Assembly: GCA_941918925.1 (NCBI GenBank) | Contig: OW799237.1 | Coordinates: 16,225,201-16,289,200 of the forward strand | Reading direction: 5' to 3' | Length of the DNA: 64,000 nt | Origin: Phyto melanocephala | Lineage: Eukaryota > Arthropoda > Insecta > Diptera > Rhinophoridae | Part shown: in pieces, positions 1 through 12,290 of the stretch | Position numbering within the stretch: the stretch's first letter is position 1 | Layout of the letters: each line of letters starts with the position of its first letter | Notes under the pieces: model-generated | What the model was told of the DNA's origin: nothing | What the model saw: the letters and a program-made list of their open reading frames with translations, nothing else | The model's database searches: none | Made by a program: the position numbers and the translations under genes

Positions 1-75
1 ATAAATTTGATGTAATTGTTATCCAACGAGTAGAATCATAAAAAATACTAGCCTATCTGCAAGATATAGTTCTGG

Positions 76-1088
76 TAAGTGCACACATTTAATAAATATG
101 TATTTTTTTTTTTTAAATATAATAAAGGGTTTCAGTATCATTCTAGATGTGTTCAAGGTCGATATTTCCTGGTATTACTCAAAGCAGTCTTAATAATTTA
201 TATTACTGATACAATAAATGTTTTAATTATTTAAACCGCAAATTTCAATTAAGTGCGTGATTAGATTAATAAAAATCATTTTTAAAAATTGTAATTAATT
301 TTTTAATACTGTTTTAATTGATATTTTCTGCAATATTTTTTATTATATTAAAACTGTTAATTTTTATTTAATTAATAGTATCATTTTGATGATTGGAGCA
401 ATATCAAGCATTTTGTTAATTAATAATATTAATTTCGTAATTCAAATACATGTTTATTTTATTCTGTGTAGCTAAGGAACAGCCTTTGTTTCTAATAAAT
501 ACCAAAGAAATCTTGATTTTTTACAGATGTGACTAAAGTCAATATTTCTTGCAACCCCATAAGGGTTCCTTCCCCCTGTTTGACCAAGATATTTTAAAGG
601 TAAAATTTTCTTTTGCCCAGGTTAATGAGGCTCCCCTTTACATTTTAAAATATGATGTTTGGTTATACCACTAGTTTCTTAATGTGTTTTGTTTTACGCA
701 TTCTTATGCTTTCTATTTTTCTTAAACTTATTATATTCAAAATGTAATTCAAAATGCATGTACCGATTTATTGATATATGCTAAAAGTAAGTGCACAGAA
801 ATATGCCCATTTTAGTTTTGGATACCTTTATTTAAAAAAGGTTCAATGAATTATATTACTAACACAATAATTTTTTTTTAATGAGCCCCTAATTTACTTA
901 TAGGCGTGATTCCATTAATTAAAATAAATTTTAAAAATTAGAGGAATTTTAGTTAATTTTTTTTAAGTTTTATTGAATATTTTTCCCAATGTTTTGTTCA
1001 ATTAAAATGATTAATTTTTACTTAATCTTTTTGATGATTGGAGCAAAATCAAATAAAATTTTAATTAATAATATTAATTTAGTAATCG
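76..1088. repeat. Diverged direct duplication, about 650-710 bp apart
   Basis: Blocks at about 76-440 and 788-1088 share the same order of words: TAAGTGCACA (76 and 788), TATATTACT (199 and 852), a run of AATTAATT-rich sequence, and GATGATTGGAGCAA (388 and 1033). The changing offset (712, 653, 645) shows indels since duplication. No coding potential or terminal repeats are visible. This is either an old tandem duplication or two copies of an unrecognised AT-rich repeat. Confidence 0.6.
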
Positions 1089-3032
1089 AAAGTCATATAT
1101 TCCTATGATATATTTAGCTAAATTATAAGTTAAAATAAGTTTTAGACCTAAATGATATTGTTGTTTGCAAGAATAAAGGCAAGTTTTTATGCTATAACTT
1201 TGTGTTAAGTTGACCACAATAATTCCGAGTTTACAGATGGTAGTTTTGAATGCCAGGAATGCAATGATGTGACTATTTCAATTATTAAGCCTATGTTGAC
1301 TTAAGCAGTTGTTCCTTTCTGCCACAGATATTTATTTGTCTGTTGGTTGTATGTAAGTATATAAAATGTAAAATTCAACAAATTAAAAGGATTTATTGTG
1401 TAAAGGATTCAAAATATTTTCGCCACAACAACAACAACAACAACAACGTGCTATTATACATTTAAGAAATTATTTAATGCAGCATAAAAACTCGGAATAA
1501 GAAGAAGCAGAAATATGTATATTTACATAACATTTAAATACCAATAAATGCTTTCAAATCAGTTGCAAACATTTAAATGATTTGCTTCTTAAGACATTCT
1601 TCACAAACTTTTTATATTTATTTGATAAGTCTTCATTTGTTTCCTTCGAATTTCTTTTGAATTTATATTTGTTTACTTTGTTTGGCTCATATCTTAGCTA
1701 AAGGTATAATTCTTTCCAACACTTTGTTTGTATATCTTCCTCTAGCAAACTTTAAGATTCATTTACATTAACAAGGGTTAACTACGTAATCAGTTCTGAA
1801 TAACATTATTAACCAGAAAATTTTATTTGTCTTTTCTTGTATTTTCTATGTTTGAATATTTTTTGTTTTTCTTACTAATTTCTTTTTTTTCTCTTGTTGC
1901 TTGTTTTACTTTGTTGTTTGTTGTATTTGTAGAGTTAATTTATGTTTTTTGATTTCATTTGGTTATTAACTAGTGTATTAAGCGTAGCAAAAGGAAAAGC
2001 TGGCAGGAGTGGTCTTATTTTGTAATTAGATATTATGTCAATATTACTTATTTACATTCTTATTAATATTTAGTATGTACGCATAACTAGGCATTTTTAT
2101 TATGTTAATTTACTGTGTGGGTGTTGGTTGGTTGGTGGGTAAATATTTCAGGATTAATTACAAAATCATTAAAACGTACTAAATATTTGTTACAACTGTA
2201 TTTGCACTTTGAAAGCAAAATAAATATTAAGTATTTTTATTAACTTTGATGTGCGTAACAAAATTTGGTTTAATAAACCAGTGCAGGAATGATGAAGGTG
2301 TGCAAAGTTAAGTGACTAAAGTTAAGAAAAATATGCGTAATATTCTTTTGAAAAAGTTTTTCATACATAATGATCTAATTTTAATTTCAATTTTAATTTA
2401 ATTTGTTAAGCATACTTTTAAATAAAGTTGAAGTTAAAATACTTGCGTGTAGGTAAGTGAAGCTACTGTCTTAACTAAAAAAATAAGTCAAGTCTTCGGT
2501 GAAAAACTCATCAGTAAGTACTCTTAAAAAATCCTTAAACTATCATGCCTATCATACTAAAGTATCATACGAGAATATGTACAAAAATGTAAATTTCACA
2601 CACTGCTCTTTCCAAAATTTCTTAAAAAAAATTGTTTTTAACCTTCGCTTTGCCAATACCCACCCGGGTGACTTTTTCGGTTTTATTTCTTTAATAACTT
2701 TTTTAATTTTTTTTCTTTTTGATTTGAATAAAATTTAGATTCACTAAACAAGTTTTAAAGTTCTGTAGAATTTAATAAAAACATGATAAAATTTGTAATT
2801 TTTTATGATTTTAATTTAATTTAATTTAATTTTTTATTTGTAATAATTTTATGAGGTGGTACTACAGAAATTCTTAACTGTTTTAATTTTCCCAACTTTT
2901 ATTTATGTTAATTATAGTTAATTATTCCATAAAAGCTCAAAATAATGCATTAATTTTGATTATATTTAATAATTACTTCTAAGTAATTGTAATGTAAATG
3001 CGATGAAGCATGCATGGCACTTGTAACATTAA
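1089..3032. other. AT-rich stretch without a recognisable gene
   Basis: No coding similarity is visible on either strand. It contains a (CAA)7 microsatellite at 1426-1446, a short (TTTAA)n run near 2808-2830, and otherwise unique-looking AT-rich DNA. The open frame at 2499-2738 has AT-driven composition and matches nothing I know. Confidence 0.6.
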
Positions 3033-3243
3033 GACCGCATTTAGACTATGCAAATAACGCCGAGTTTTTTTCGTTATTCTCTTTTAAAGTTGCTTCGAAA
3101 ATCTTTTCACATTTACATTACAATTTTTTTTTCGAGCATTTATTGTGACAGTTTTCGATTTATGCTTTTCTGTGTTCTCTTGCTAACAAACAAAATATTG
3201 CACGCAAAAGCTGCGGCGTTAATTGCATAGTCTAAATACGGTC
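3033..3243. mobile_element. 211-bp MITE with TAA target duplication (PIF/Harbinger-like)
   Basis: The ends are inverted repeats of about 30 bp. The left end starts GACCGCATTTAGACTATG. The reverse complement of the right end starts GACCGTATTTAGACTATG. TAA flanks both sides (3030-3032 and 3244-3246), a 3-bp duplication of the TWA type usual for PIF/Harbinger elements. There is no transposase, so it must have been moved by an enzyme in trans. The superfamily call rests on the duplication length only. It lies directly downstream of a piggyBac relic. Confidence 0.72.
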
Positions 3244-3248
3244 TAAGT

Positions 3249-3965
3249 TTAACAGACACTGTCTTTTGCACAAATATACTTCTTGCATTTAACGTAAACT
3301 AATTGTGTGTTTCTCCTTTGTTTATGTAACATATATGACATATGCCTTTTAATTTAATACGCCCAGTTGCATCTCTTTCTGGAGTTTCATCGGCCTCGAA
3401 ATTATCATCCGGATCCATAAGGGTAAGTAAATGACCTAAATAGTATATCTTTAACATATTGTCATTTCGTTTTTAATAATTTTTACCAAAGATGCACTCC
3501 ATTGCTGACCGAATGGAAAGTCTTGCAGTAATATGAAGTATTTTTTCAAATAAATGGACGACCAAGGTCTTCGCCAAGCATCTCAATAAAGTGCTTCCGC
3601 AGCGATGGCCTCACAGATTTTTCCCCATTGTTCTTCTTGTATATTATAAATGAGGCAGGAGCAGCTGTATCTAAAATGTTAAAGTACAGTGCCAATGGCC
3701 ACTGAAACGTTGCACGTTTTGTGGAATACTGCGACAAGATCTTATCCAACGTGTCCACACTACCCTTAGTTTTGTTATAATATAAAATTATCTCTGGTTT
3801 ATTTTGTAGACCAGGTGTAACTGTATCATTGTTGACAATAGCAAAATTGATTTATTTTTGGCAGGAACATAGGACACTAATGTTTCACCTTTGGAAAAAC
3901 CAAACAAACTAGTTTTTTTCTGGGCTGTTACAACAGAAAGACCCACAACCACTTTAAATTTAATA
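3249..3965 (-). pseudogene. piggyBac-type transposase, C-terminal half, broken
   Basis: Read on the minus strand, the fragment contains family landmarks in order. First comes GETLVSYVP followed by LLLSTM. A frameshift follows, then KPEIILYYNKTKGSVDTLDK (about 3720-3800), which is the strongly conserved region around the last catalytic aspartate of DDE_Tnp_1_7. QYSTKRATFQWPLALYFNIL comes next, and finally a cysteine-rich tail with GICHIC and, after another frameshift, KCKKYICAKDSVC before a stop at 3249. Intact piggyBac transposases are about 550-600 residues and bind TTAA ends. This is roughly the last third, with at least three frameshifts or stops. The N-terminal part is missing upstream. 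The family call is strong; the element is dead. Confidence 0.85.
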
Positions 3966-4069
3966 AAATTAGTTTATGAAATTTCACTCTTGTGGTCCAC
4001 TATTTGCCTAAGGTCTCGAAAATAAAAATTGTTTAATTTTACAAACATTTAAAGTGATCGCATATTATA
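3966..4069. other. Short AT-rich spacer
   Basis: Nothing recognisable lies between the piggyBac relic and the TTAACGAAA-rich stretch. Confidence 0.5.
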
Positions 4070-4930
4070 AAATTTAACGAAATTTTATTTTCGTTAAATA
4101 AAGTTTTGCAACTGAAATGTGTATAAATATTAACATTATTATAATATTAAATATTATGATAGATTAGTAAAGTAAGATTCAATTGTGCATAAATTTTAAA
4201 CTTAACGAAAGTACAACAACTTAACGAAACTTTTTTACTTAACCTTAAGCTTTAACAAACCTAAATTTTGGATGGTTTTCATAGCCATATAAACTTATGA
4301 TAATATTTTGTAATTAACGGAAGTTAACAAAACTTAACGAAACTTTATTACTTAAACTTAAGCAGGTGCAACAAAAATTTTTACACTCTCGTTTGTAGTA
4401 CATAAAAAGTGATTTTCTTATATATAATATTTATATTTAATGAAAAAAAAACTTAACGAAGCATTACTTCTGAAACTTGAGAACTGCAACAAAGTTTTTT
4501 GATTAGTCTTAAGATCTAAAAAAAATTTATATAATTTAAAAGTTGAAAAATTTTGAATTTACCAAACGTTAACAAACTTAACGAAACTTTTTTCAAGAAA
4601 TTAAGGAGCAAACAGAGAATTGACTTACTAAATACAAATCATACATAAATTTAAGTAAACACAAATTTTATGAAGACATTTTTTTTAAATTATATGTATG
4701 TATGACTCAAATTTTTCTACTTAACGAAAGCTGCAAAAATCTAAAGAACTCACTCAGTTTAAAGAATTAGAAGATGTTTAAGGAACAAATATTATAACAG
4801 ATTTATAATAAAGCAAACATAGTTTTACATATGCTAAAACATTTCCCTTTATATAATATCTGTACTTAAGTCTAATTTATTAATTTCTTCTGAAAACCTT
4901 AACGAAAACCATTAACATTAAACCGTTACT
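4070..4930. repeat. Degenerate array of a TTAACGAAA-containing repeat
   Basis: The word (C)TTAACGAAA or a one-base variant recurs near 4074, 4201, 4219, 4338, 4451, 4577, 4721 and 4898. It is often followed by CTTTTTTACTTAA or 'GCAACAAA' words. Spacing is mostly 113-145 bp with one longer gap, which looks like an eroded minisatellite with a unit of roughly 120-145 bp. No transposon ends or coding sequence are seen. Confidence 0.55.
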
Positions 4931-5190
4931 AAGTATTTAACTGTATTTCCAATTCAGTGGGTTAATTACATGTGTTTTAGTTTCCTCTAAGCTCATTCTG
5001 CAAAAAAAAAAAACAAATACTCCTCGAGTTTCATCTCAGTCAGGTGAAATTTTAAGTTTCCATGTAATGCCAACAACATAGTCAGTTAGGTCAGGGTAAT
5101 ACGTTTTAATTTAAGTACATTTGATACTCCCCTGTTTAAGAGTTCGTCGAGAACAATCTATGCCCTTTTTCAACTACTTCGGTTTTAAAA

Positions 5191-5325
5191 CTTACTCGGC
5201 ATTATACAAAATAAAACACCGTGTGCTAACTAACGAGCTGCTAACTTTTTTATGGGAAAGTTTTCATTAGGGAGGGATAGCAGCTCCTTAGCACACAGTT
5301 TGTTATTGTGCATAACGCCGTAAAG
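5191..5325. mobile_element. 135-bp near-perfect foldback (MITE or long hairpin)
   Basis: The left arm (5191-5253) pairs with the right arm (about 5275-5325). CGGCATTATACA pairs with TGCATAACGCCG (imperfect), GTGTGCTAA with TTAGCACAC, and GAGCTGCTA with TAGCAGCTC. The pairing leaves a small bulge and a loop of about 20-30 nt that itself contains CTTT/AAAG pairing. It is either a tiny MITE whose arms make up almost the whole element, or a transcribed hairpin. I cannot fix a target duplication. Confidence 0.65.
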
Positions 5326-6185
5326 GTTCTGGACCATAGAAATTTACTACAGATTCAGTTTTTAAATTTCGTCTGCAATTCTCCATCGAAGTTTCCTACC
5401 AAATACCTATATTACCAACTAAGTGCTTTCCTTGTAAAAGACACTGCTGAAATGGTAAGGGATAAACATTTAAAAATTATCATTGAAATTAACTTTTTAT
5501 CTATTTTTATCTGCTGAAATATTAGACAGCATCAAAGATATATTTAGTTGTGCTTTCATATGAAGACAATTTTAGCTTTAAAATGTATATACTTACTGCG
5601 GTAAGCGAATTAAGTCTGTAGTGCTTAATAAATTTAGTATGTAGGTTTATGTAAACACAAATTTTTTACCTAAATTTTGTGCAGATCCTTTCATAATGTG
5701 CTCTTATTAAATATCATATCCAGGAAAATCATATTAACGCTTGTAACACTGTCCGATATATTTCATCCGATTCAGTAAAAAATTTTTTGAATTTTAAGAA
5801 GCCTGTAAGGGGTTCAAAGAGATTCTGCGAATTTTTTATTTTTTTAGAAACTCTTACTGTCTATTTATCTAAATGCGAATGAAATTTTTATTCTTACCCA
5901 GGAAAAAAATTTATGACAAAAAAGTGAATTTGCAGGGGTTCAACTGGTGACGAAGTGATAAAATTTAGGTGAATATACTAATGAGTTTAACATTAGTGTG
6001 TCATTGGAGATCATGTGTTTACATGAATATATTAATAAACTGCACTATATTCTAATAAATGTATAGAACTCATGCATATTTTATGAAAAGCATCGGATGT
6101 TTCATGAGTTGAGCTGGTTTGTTTACATGAATTGTTTAACATATTTAGCATGCTGATCATTTTAAGCACATCATTTTTGAATTAT
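5326..6185. other. AT-rich stretch without a recognisable gene
   Basis: I see no coding similarity, transposon ends or large repeats. The open frame starting at 5308 begins inside the foldback and shows no domain. Confidence 0.55.
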
Positions 6186-6187
6186 TA

Positions 6188-7129
6188 GCGGTATTCACTC
6201 TTTGTAGAATTTTTGCAATTAGTGCAAATATGCACTAATTTTTTGGTACCAAGCGTGAGTGCATTTTTCATGTGTGTTACAAACTTATGGCAACGAGCTG
6301 ATTTTTTAGGTATTTAAGAAACAACAAATCTTTTGTTAAATTAATAAGAAAGGTTCTGTGTTTTAATAGTTTCCGAAAAGAAAATTAATTACTTTTAAAT
6401 AAATTTTTTTGGTAAAAAATGCCATGTATGAAATTGAATTTGTGGAGATTTTAAATTCTGAGAGTAAAAAAATTGTGTATCTGTTGTGCAAATTTGTGTG
6501 ACATTATGCTATAAACACAATCAAGTCCTCCGACCATCGACTACAAGATGTCAAAAATAGAATACATGCGTGCTTATGAGAATAATTCTTTTAGCCGCTA
6601 CACGACTATCGACTAAACGGCTACTTTTGTAGCCCGTAGCCAACTTAGGCTAATTTCTATTTTTCTTGGCTACTAAAAACAGATTACTGCTGCCAATACA
6701 ATAAATGCATGAAATGGTGGTTTTAAAAACGCAATACATTAAATATCGCTATTAAAAACGCGAAAAACTATTATAGTGGCACCATTAATTAAGTTTGTTT
6801 TGTTTTGGTTAACTTTAATACATATGTCCGAACAGATGTTTATTTTTTGTAGTTGGTGGTCGGTAGACGTTAATAGAATTAAGTAGCTGGCGACTTGGCT
6901 ATTTTTGTAGCGAGCTACTTTTGTAGTCGGTAGTCTATGGACTGTAGCCTTTGATTGTGTTTATAGCTTTACTTTGAACTGATTTTTAGTAGTGCATATT
7001 TGCTCAAGTGATGCAAATTGCAATTTAATAGAATTTGTTTTTGTAGTCGTGCACAGATTAAATTGCTTGCTAGACTTGCACGGTCTGCACGACTTGCAAG
7101 GGTAGTTTGCATCAAAGAGTGAGTTCCGC
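6188..7129. mobile_element. 942-bp inverted-repeat element, no transposase
   Basis: The left end GCGGTATTCACTCTTTG and the reverse complement of the right end GCGGAACTCACTCTTTG form an inverted repeat. It is flanked by TA at 6186-6187 and 7130-7131; the wider flank also matches as ATTATT, so the duplication could be longer. Subterminal sequence has repeated GCAAATATGCAC and GACTTGCA words. Half of its length is a second inverted-repeat element (6514-6961). Without that insertion it would be about 490 bp. No transposase is present. TA would fit a mariner-type MITE, but the superfamily is open. Confidence 0.65.
6514..6961. mobile_element. 448-bp foldback element nested in a MITE
   Basis: The ends AACACAATCAA and TTGATTGTGTT are perfect inverses, flanked by TATA on both sides (6510-6513 and 6962-6965), so the duplication is TA or TATA. 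Inside each arm are many copies of GTAGC/GCTAC and GTAGTC/GACTAC words arranged so that the arms fold on each other. No coding sequence is present. It lies wholly inside the element at 6188-7129, so it arrived later. Confidence 0.65.
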
Positions 7130-7131
7130 TA

Positions 7132-10100
7132 TTATTTCACATTTAGAAAGTCATTTAGAATGAATGCTTTTACACAATTGATTCGAAGTCTTGAATATGT
7201 AATTCGCTTTGCACTACTTCTAATTTTTTTTACTGGGTACAAATATATTGAAAACAATAACAAAAACTAAAAAATTGTTTTTGTTTTCAACATATTTGTA
7301 AGAATGAAAATTTCGTTCGCATTTAGATAAACAGGCAGTTCTGCTCATTTATAAATTAAGAATATCCCTATTGTCGTTATCAACTTAACCCAGTATGATA
7401 GTTAGACCTTACCTATGACCAAATTATTTTTCTGTATTGCGTAACATTTTAAAATTTTTGTGATCTTATCAATTTAAGTATTCAGTTTGTCACAATAGTA
7501 AAGTGATAACTGAAGAAAAAATAAAATAATTTTAACTTTAGTTGCGATACGCAATGCATATTAACCAACAACTACCAAATTGTTACAAAAGTTTAAGCCC
7601 CTATTTAGGGTTTGTAAGAATTTTTTAAAACAAGACTTTATTAAAACGATTTTTTTTAAACTAGGAAAAAGATAAATACAAATAGGAAACGCAATAAAAT
7701 TTCCAAGATTTGTATAATAAAATCGTAGCAACATAAATATTAAATGGCTGCACACATATTTAGCATTTGGGTGGGCCTTATCAGAAACTTTCTCATGTTT
7801 TTGTTACACTACAAGTTCTACGAAAAAAAAAATTTATTTTTATTTATCTAAAAAATATATTAAAGAATTATTTTAATGATTCCATGAATTTATGTTGAAA
7901 TACTTTCAAAATCTACCTTGATTTCAATTAACAATTCCTCAGATACTGGTAACTAAAAAAAATATACTTAAGATGTTTATCATCTTTAAGTTGAATACTA
8001 CATACATGAGCATGAGCATGAGCATGAGATATTTGTGTAATATTACCAAAAGAAAATTATATAAAAAATTAAATAAAAAATTATATATAAAAACTGTAAC
8101 AATTTTTAAGTCATAAAGTCAAAACTAGAAAATAATAAAAACTCATAACAATTTCTAATTGACAAGTTGAAAAAGACTAATGTTACATAAGATATAAAAA
8201 ACGCACAAAAAAAAAAAAACAACTTTAAACTACTTGAAACAGTATTTCTTGACACCGCTAGCTGTAGAAAGACACCCAGCCAACGTGCCACACCAACATC
8301 AACGCAAGAATTTCTACAATGTGATACGATATACTTGCGTACATTCATACGCAAGTTACAGTTTATTTTAGAATTTTATGAGATTTAAGATCCTGTAAGA
8401 TGTTTAAGTTCTGTTATCTTGTTGCGTTCTTGTTGTTGCTTTTTGTTTTTGTAGTTTTATGTCTAAAATAGCCTTGTCATATCAACATCTTCTAGGGTTT
8501 CATAATTTTCTCAAGACAACTTGTTTGTTATCATCTAGCGTATGTCATGTGGATGTGTATGTGTCACTACCAAAAGATACCAAAACAACCAACTCCTTTT
8601 TTAACTGGCTGCTAGAGTTTTCTTAAAAATTCACAGTAGGCATAGCTTGACTAATCGTTAAACAAATAGCACCTTAATTTTACCCTAAATTATCGACGGA
8701 TAAAGACAAACAAGTGACCAGAAGTATTGCTTTTTATTAACTGGTAACTGGTTAATATAATTCAAAAAGTAAGAAATGTTCTCAATATAAAATTAGAAGA
8801 CAAATTTAATCCTCTGTCATTATTTATGGAGAATTCTTAAATGACTTTCTATTACTTGATGTTCAGGAGATTTGGGATAGAAAAATATTTGAAACTATTT
8901 GTATGTACATGTGCGTTGCAAGTTTCAATGCTTATAACTTTCAAAATTATAAACCCAATACATAAAAATTTTCTTTCTGAATAAGTTCTGCCAAATCTAA
9001 TACTCCTTCATTAACGCAACGTATAAAAAAGGGGTAAAAAATGTTGCCTTTAAGTTTTAATAACATCATACATGAACATGTATTTTGAAAGACATAATGT
9101 GTTTACATTGTAGCCTATTGTAGGGTAACATTGTTTCACAAAACTTCTTAATGTAGCCTCTTATATCTCTTTACCTTTATGCAGGCTTTATGTATCTCTT
9201 AACATATCTGTCCATACTACTTACGTTTAGCTTAACGAATGTCCGTGTGTGTGTCTTCGACGTGAATGTTGTATATTTATTTAAGATTCTAAATTGCCAT
9301 CATATGTCTGATGACAGCTTAAACGGACAGACTTATAAAACAAAAATAATATGTAATAATCACAACAACAACAACAATAAAAACATTTACGTAGCCACAT
9401 AGCTGGCTCATGCTGTTGTAGATGGTGTCAGCTTTTTAAGCAGCAACAATACCAACAACAACAACATGCACAAAAACTTGACATTCGTATTCTTTGTCGT
9501 TGACGCGTTTAACAGATAGCGACTATAGCACTGACAGCTGTCATAATTAATTTTGACATTTTGTGGTAATTATATCTTTTTGTTTAACATCCATACAAGA
9601 TACTCACTCAAACGCGCAGGCACATACACAAGCACACACAAAAACTCTTAAAAACTAAAGCAACTAAGCCAAAAATATACAAAAACAACAACAGCAACAA
9701 TAGAAGTTATTTTCATACAGTAGATTTACAAAAAAAAATTTTAAATCATTCACCATCATGGCCAACGTCGTCGTGGTCGCCGTCATCATCGTCAACATCA
9801 ACTTACTGGTTCTAAGCCAAGTTAACAGGGAAGTAAACCATTCCACCCGCCATCCAACCAGTCATCCAGTTATGCCACACCACACCAAACCAACAAACAT
9901 TTTTATTGTTGTTCTTATTGTTGTTGCTGCTGATGCTCTAGTTTATGTTTTCACTTAATTTTCATCCAGTTTAGTGTATCGCATTTGTTACTATTGTATT
10001 ATGTGTATGCGGTAACAGTGAAGTAAATAAAGTTTTTCTAGGAAGATTGTGTGAGAAGCTTAAAGGGTTAGTAATCATGAGCGGGTTAAGTGTATTTTTG

Positions 10101-11069
10101 GTAGCATCAGAAAACTCAGGCTGTAAAAAAATTCATTAATTTTAAGCCGAGATTACAAAAGTGTTTTTAAAGCTATAAAATGACATTTGAATGGTTCTCG
10201 CAAACAGCTGATACATTTTGGTTTCTTAGTTATTTGTCTATTTTGAACTCATTTAAGAACTGACCTTCTTACACTTTTGAATATTATTTAGAACATTTTA
10301 TTTAATAATAATATTTGTTGAATTAGATAGGTTAGAGATTGTTGCAAAAAAAAAACTTATGGTGTTCATTGTAATTCAATTTGAGTTCGTTAAAATTAAT
10401 TTAAAAAAAAAAAATGATTTAGCCAATATCAAATGGCATAAAAAATTACTTAATTTCAAAATAATTTCGGTCAAAATATAAAAGAACTTAATCTGACATC
10501 ACTCTGAACGATCTGTTATAGCCCTTTTAAAATTAACTTCCAATTCCAAAAAACGGCACACACTTAACACACAACCTGTGTACAAATACTTAAAACTTTT
10601 ATGTTTAAAGGTTTTGTTGTTATTAATTTGCTCTGTTTTTGTTGTTATTTTAAACTTAGTAATGCAATATAGTGGCTGCTTTTTTTTGTATTTTTTCGTG
10701 GAAGTGTCAAAGAGAGTTTGACCCAACTATGTCTATAGAAATTAGTCGTACCCACTAATGTCAAAACACTGAACACCAAACAGCTACTAACGAAACAAAA
10801 ATACAGCCACCAAATAGCATCATAAACATTATAAAACAAACTGTCAAACAATAACTAAAGCAGAGGCTTCCAAACTTAGTTTTATCCCGTCTACCGCAAA
10901 CCAGTAGAGTTGGATGGTATATATGAGTTTGTCTCTGCGTTTATGGCTCAGAGAAATACATACTTTTGTGAGATTTGATAAAGCAAATATATACATTCAT
11001 AGTCCTTGTGGTCTTATGTGTAAAAGTTTGTCGCTTAAAAAGTACTTATTCATATTAAAATTGGTTATA
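7132..11069. other. Long AT-rich stretch without a recognisable gene
   Basis: I see no coding similarity on either strand. It holds (CATGAG)4 at 8005-8028, CAA runs at about 9361-9376, 9453-9465 and 9683-9700, and a GTT run near 9905-9930. Open frames across 9664-9958 are generated by these triplet repeats and by GTC/GAC-rich sequence and show no domain. Confidence 0.55.
8005..8028. repeat. (CATGAG)4 microsatellite
   Basis: Four perfect tandem copies of the hexamer CATGAG lie in unique AT-rich DNA. Confidence 0.9.
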
Positions 11070-12290
11070 CCATAATACACATAAATTTAATGACCACATC
11101 AAAGCATAACTTTGATTTCGGTCTTAGTGTTAAGTGCCATTTTACTTTGTTATTTCCGATGCCATCTTTGTCTTTCAATTATTACTTAGTTAGCTATTTT
11201 TTACTAGTAAATCCATTTAATTTGATGGGGCTAAAAAAATGTTTCGACATTTTTTTCAGTCGCTATTGTGAATTTTATACCTTTTCATAGTTTACTGTGT
11301 TCTACTGGGCTTGAACCTCTAACCTGATACTCATATTGTGGGGATTGAAGGGGACAAATGTGTAACTACTATATTTGATCCATATAACCGCCTTTTTATT
11401 TCGGACGCCATCTTGGATTTTAACTTTTCCATAGTTTGCTGCATTCTACTGGCCCAGCGCTCTCATTTGTTATCAATAATGAGAGGTTTGAAGTAGATAC
11501 ATTTTTATTTACTAGATTTGGCCCACTTTAAGTACGCCATTTTGTAGTAGCGGATATCGTGGATTGTAAATTGTTTTACAGTTTATTCTATTTTGATAAT
11601 TAAACCCTTTTATTTAAAGTATACACTGACTCTGCTGAAAAAATCAATTTCGTTTGTAAAAAATACCGAAGCGGTTGCATTTTTGTGCTTATATCTTAGT
11701 TAGTTTTATCCTGATATATTAGATTTTTTCAGAAATTATTTTTGAAAATACGACATAAAACTTTTTGTCTTTAGGATGGCAAAAATTTATGTAAGAGTTC
11801 GAAAAACTTGATTATCTTAAAAGAAATATTTTTTTTTTAAAAATTTTTTGAGTATAACTTTGCCGATTTACTACCGATTTGTCCAAATTTTTTACGAATA
11901 TTTCTCAAGACTTATTATAAACATAAAAAGTATCAAACCTTACTATTAATTTTTCAGTTAGAAAACATATGTACATACATATGAAAAAACAGAGAAATTC
12001 GTTTTTATTTGCGTATATCTCACAAACTGATAAGGCAATTATGTTGGATTTAAAAACCCGATTCATTTCCGAGCATTTTCAAGTGTCTAAAATAATGTGT
12101 ATTTCAGCTAAAGCTACACTTATTTTATTTTTTTTTTTAATTAACAATCAGTTGTTTTGTCACACTCAGTACTTAAGTGGTTGTTTATTAATGTTGATTA
12201 AACCAAAACACGGATAGAAAGACAGACGGTTACACGAAAATTAATTAATCGGCTCCCCTATTCCTAAGCTTTAAGAAAATATACTCGATG
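11070..12290 (-). mobile_element. Decayed family C INE-1-like element
   Basis: Reverse-oriented words match the better copy at 39668-40811. These include 'CCATCTTGGATTTTAA' (antisense of the 'CAAGATGGCG' block), 'CTACTGGCCCAG', a section with ATAACTTTGCCGATTTACTACCGA, and a terminal block at about 12211-12290 with CAGACGG, TCGGCTCCCCTATTC and AAGCTTTAAGAAAATATA. This last block corresponds to the conserved start of families B and C. Both ends are eroded, so boundaries are approximate. Confidence 0.55.

Noticed and set aside
3048..3230. A 60-codon frame
   Set aside because: It lies wholly inside a MITE with TAA flanks and spans both inverted repeats.
9664..9958. Overlapping frames on both strands
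   Set aside because: They are produced by CAA/GTT and GTC-type triplet repeats, with no domain.
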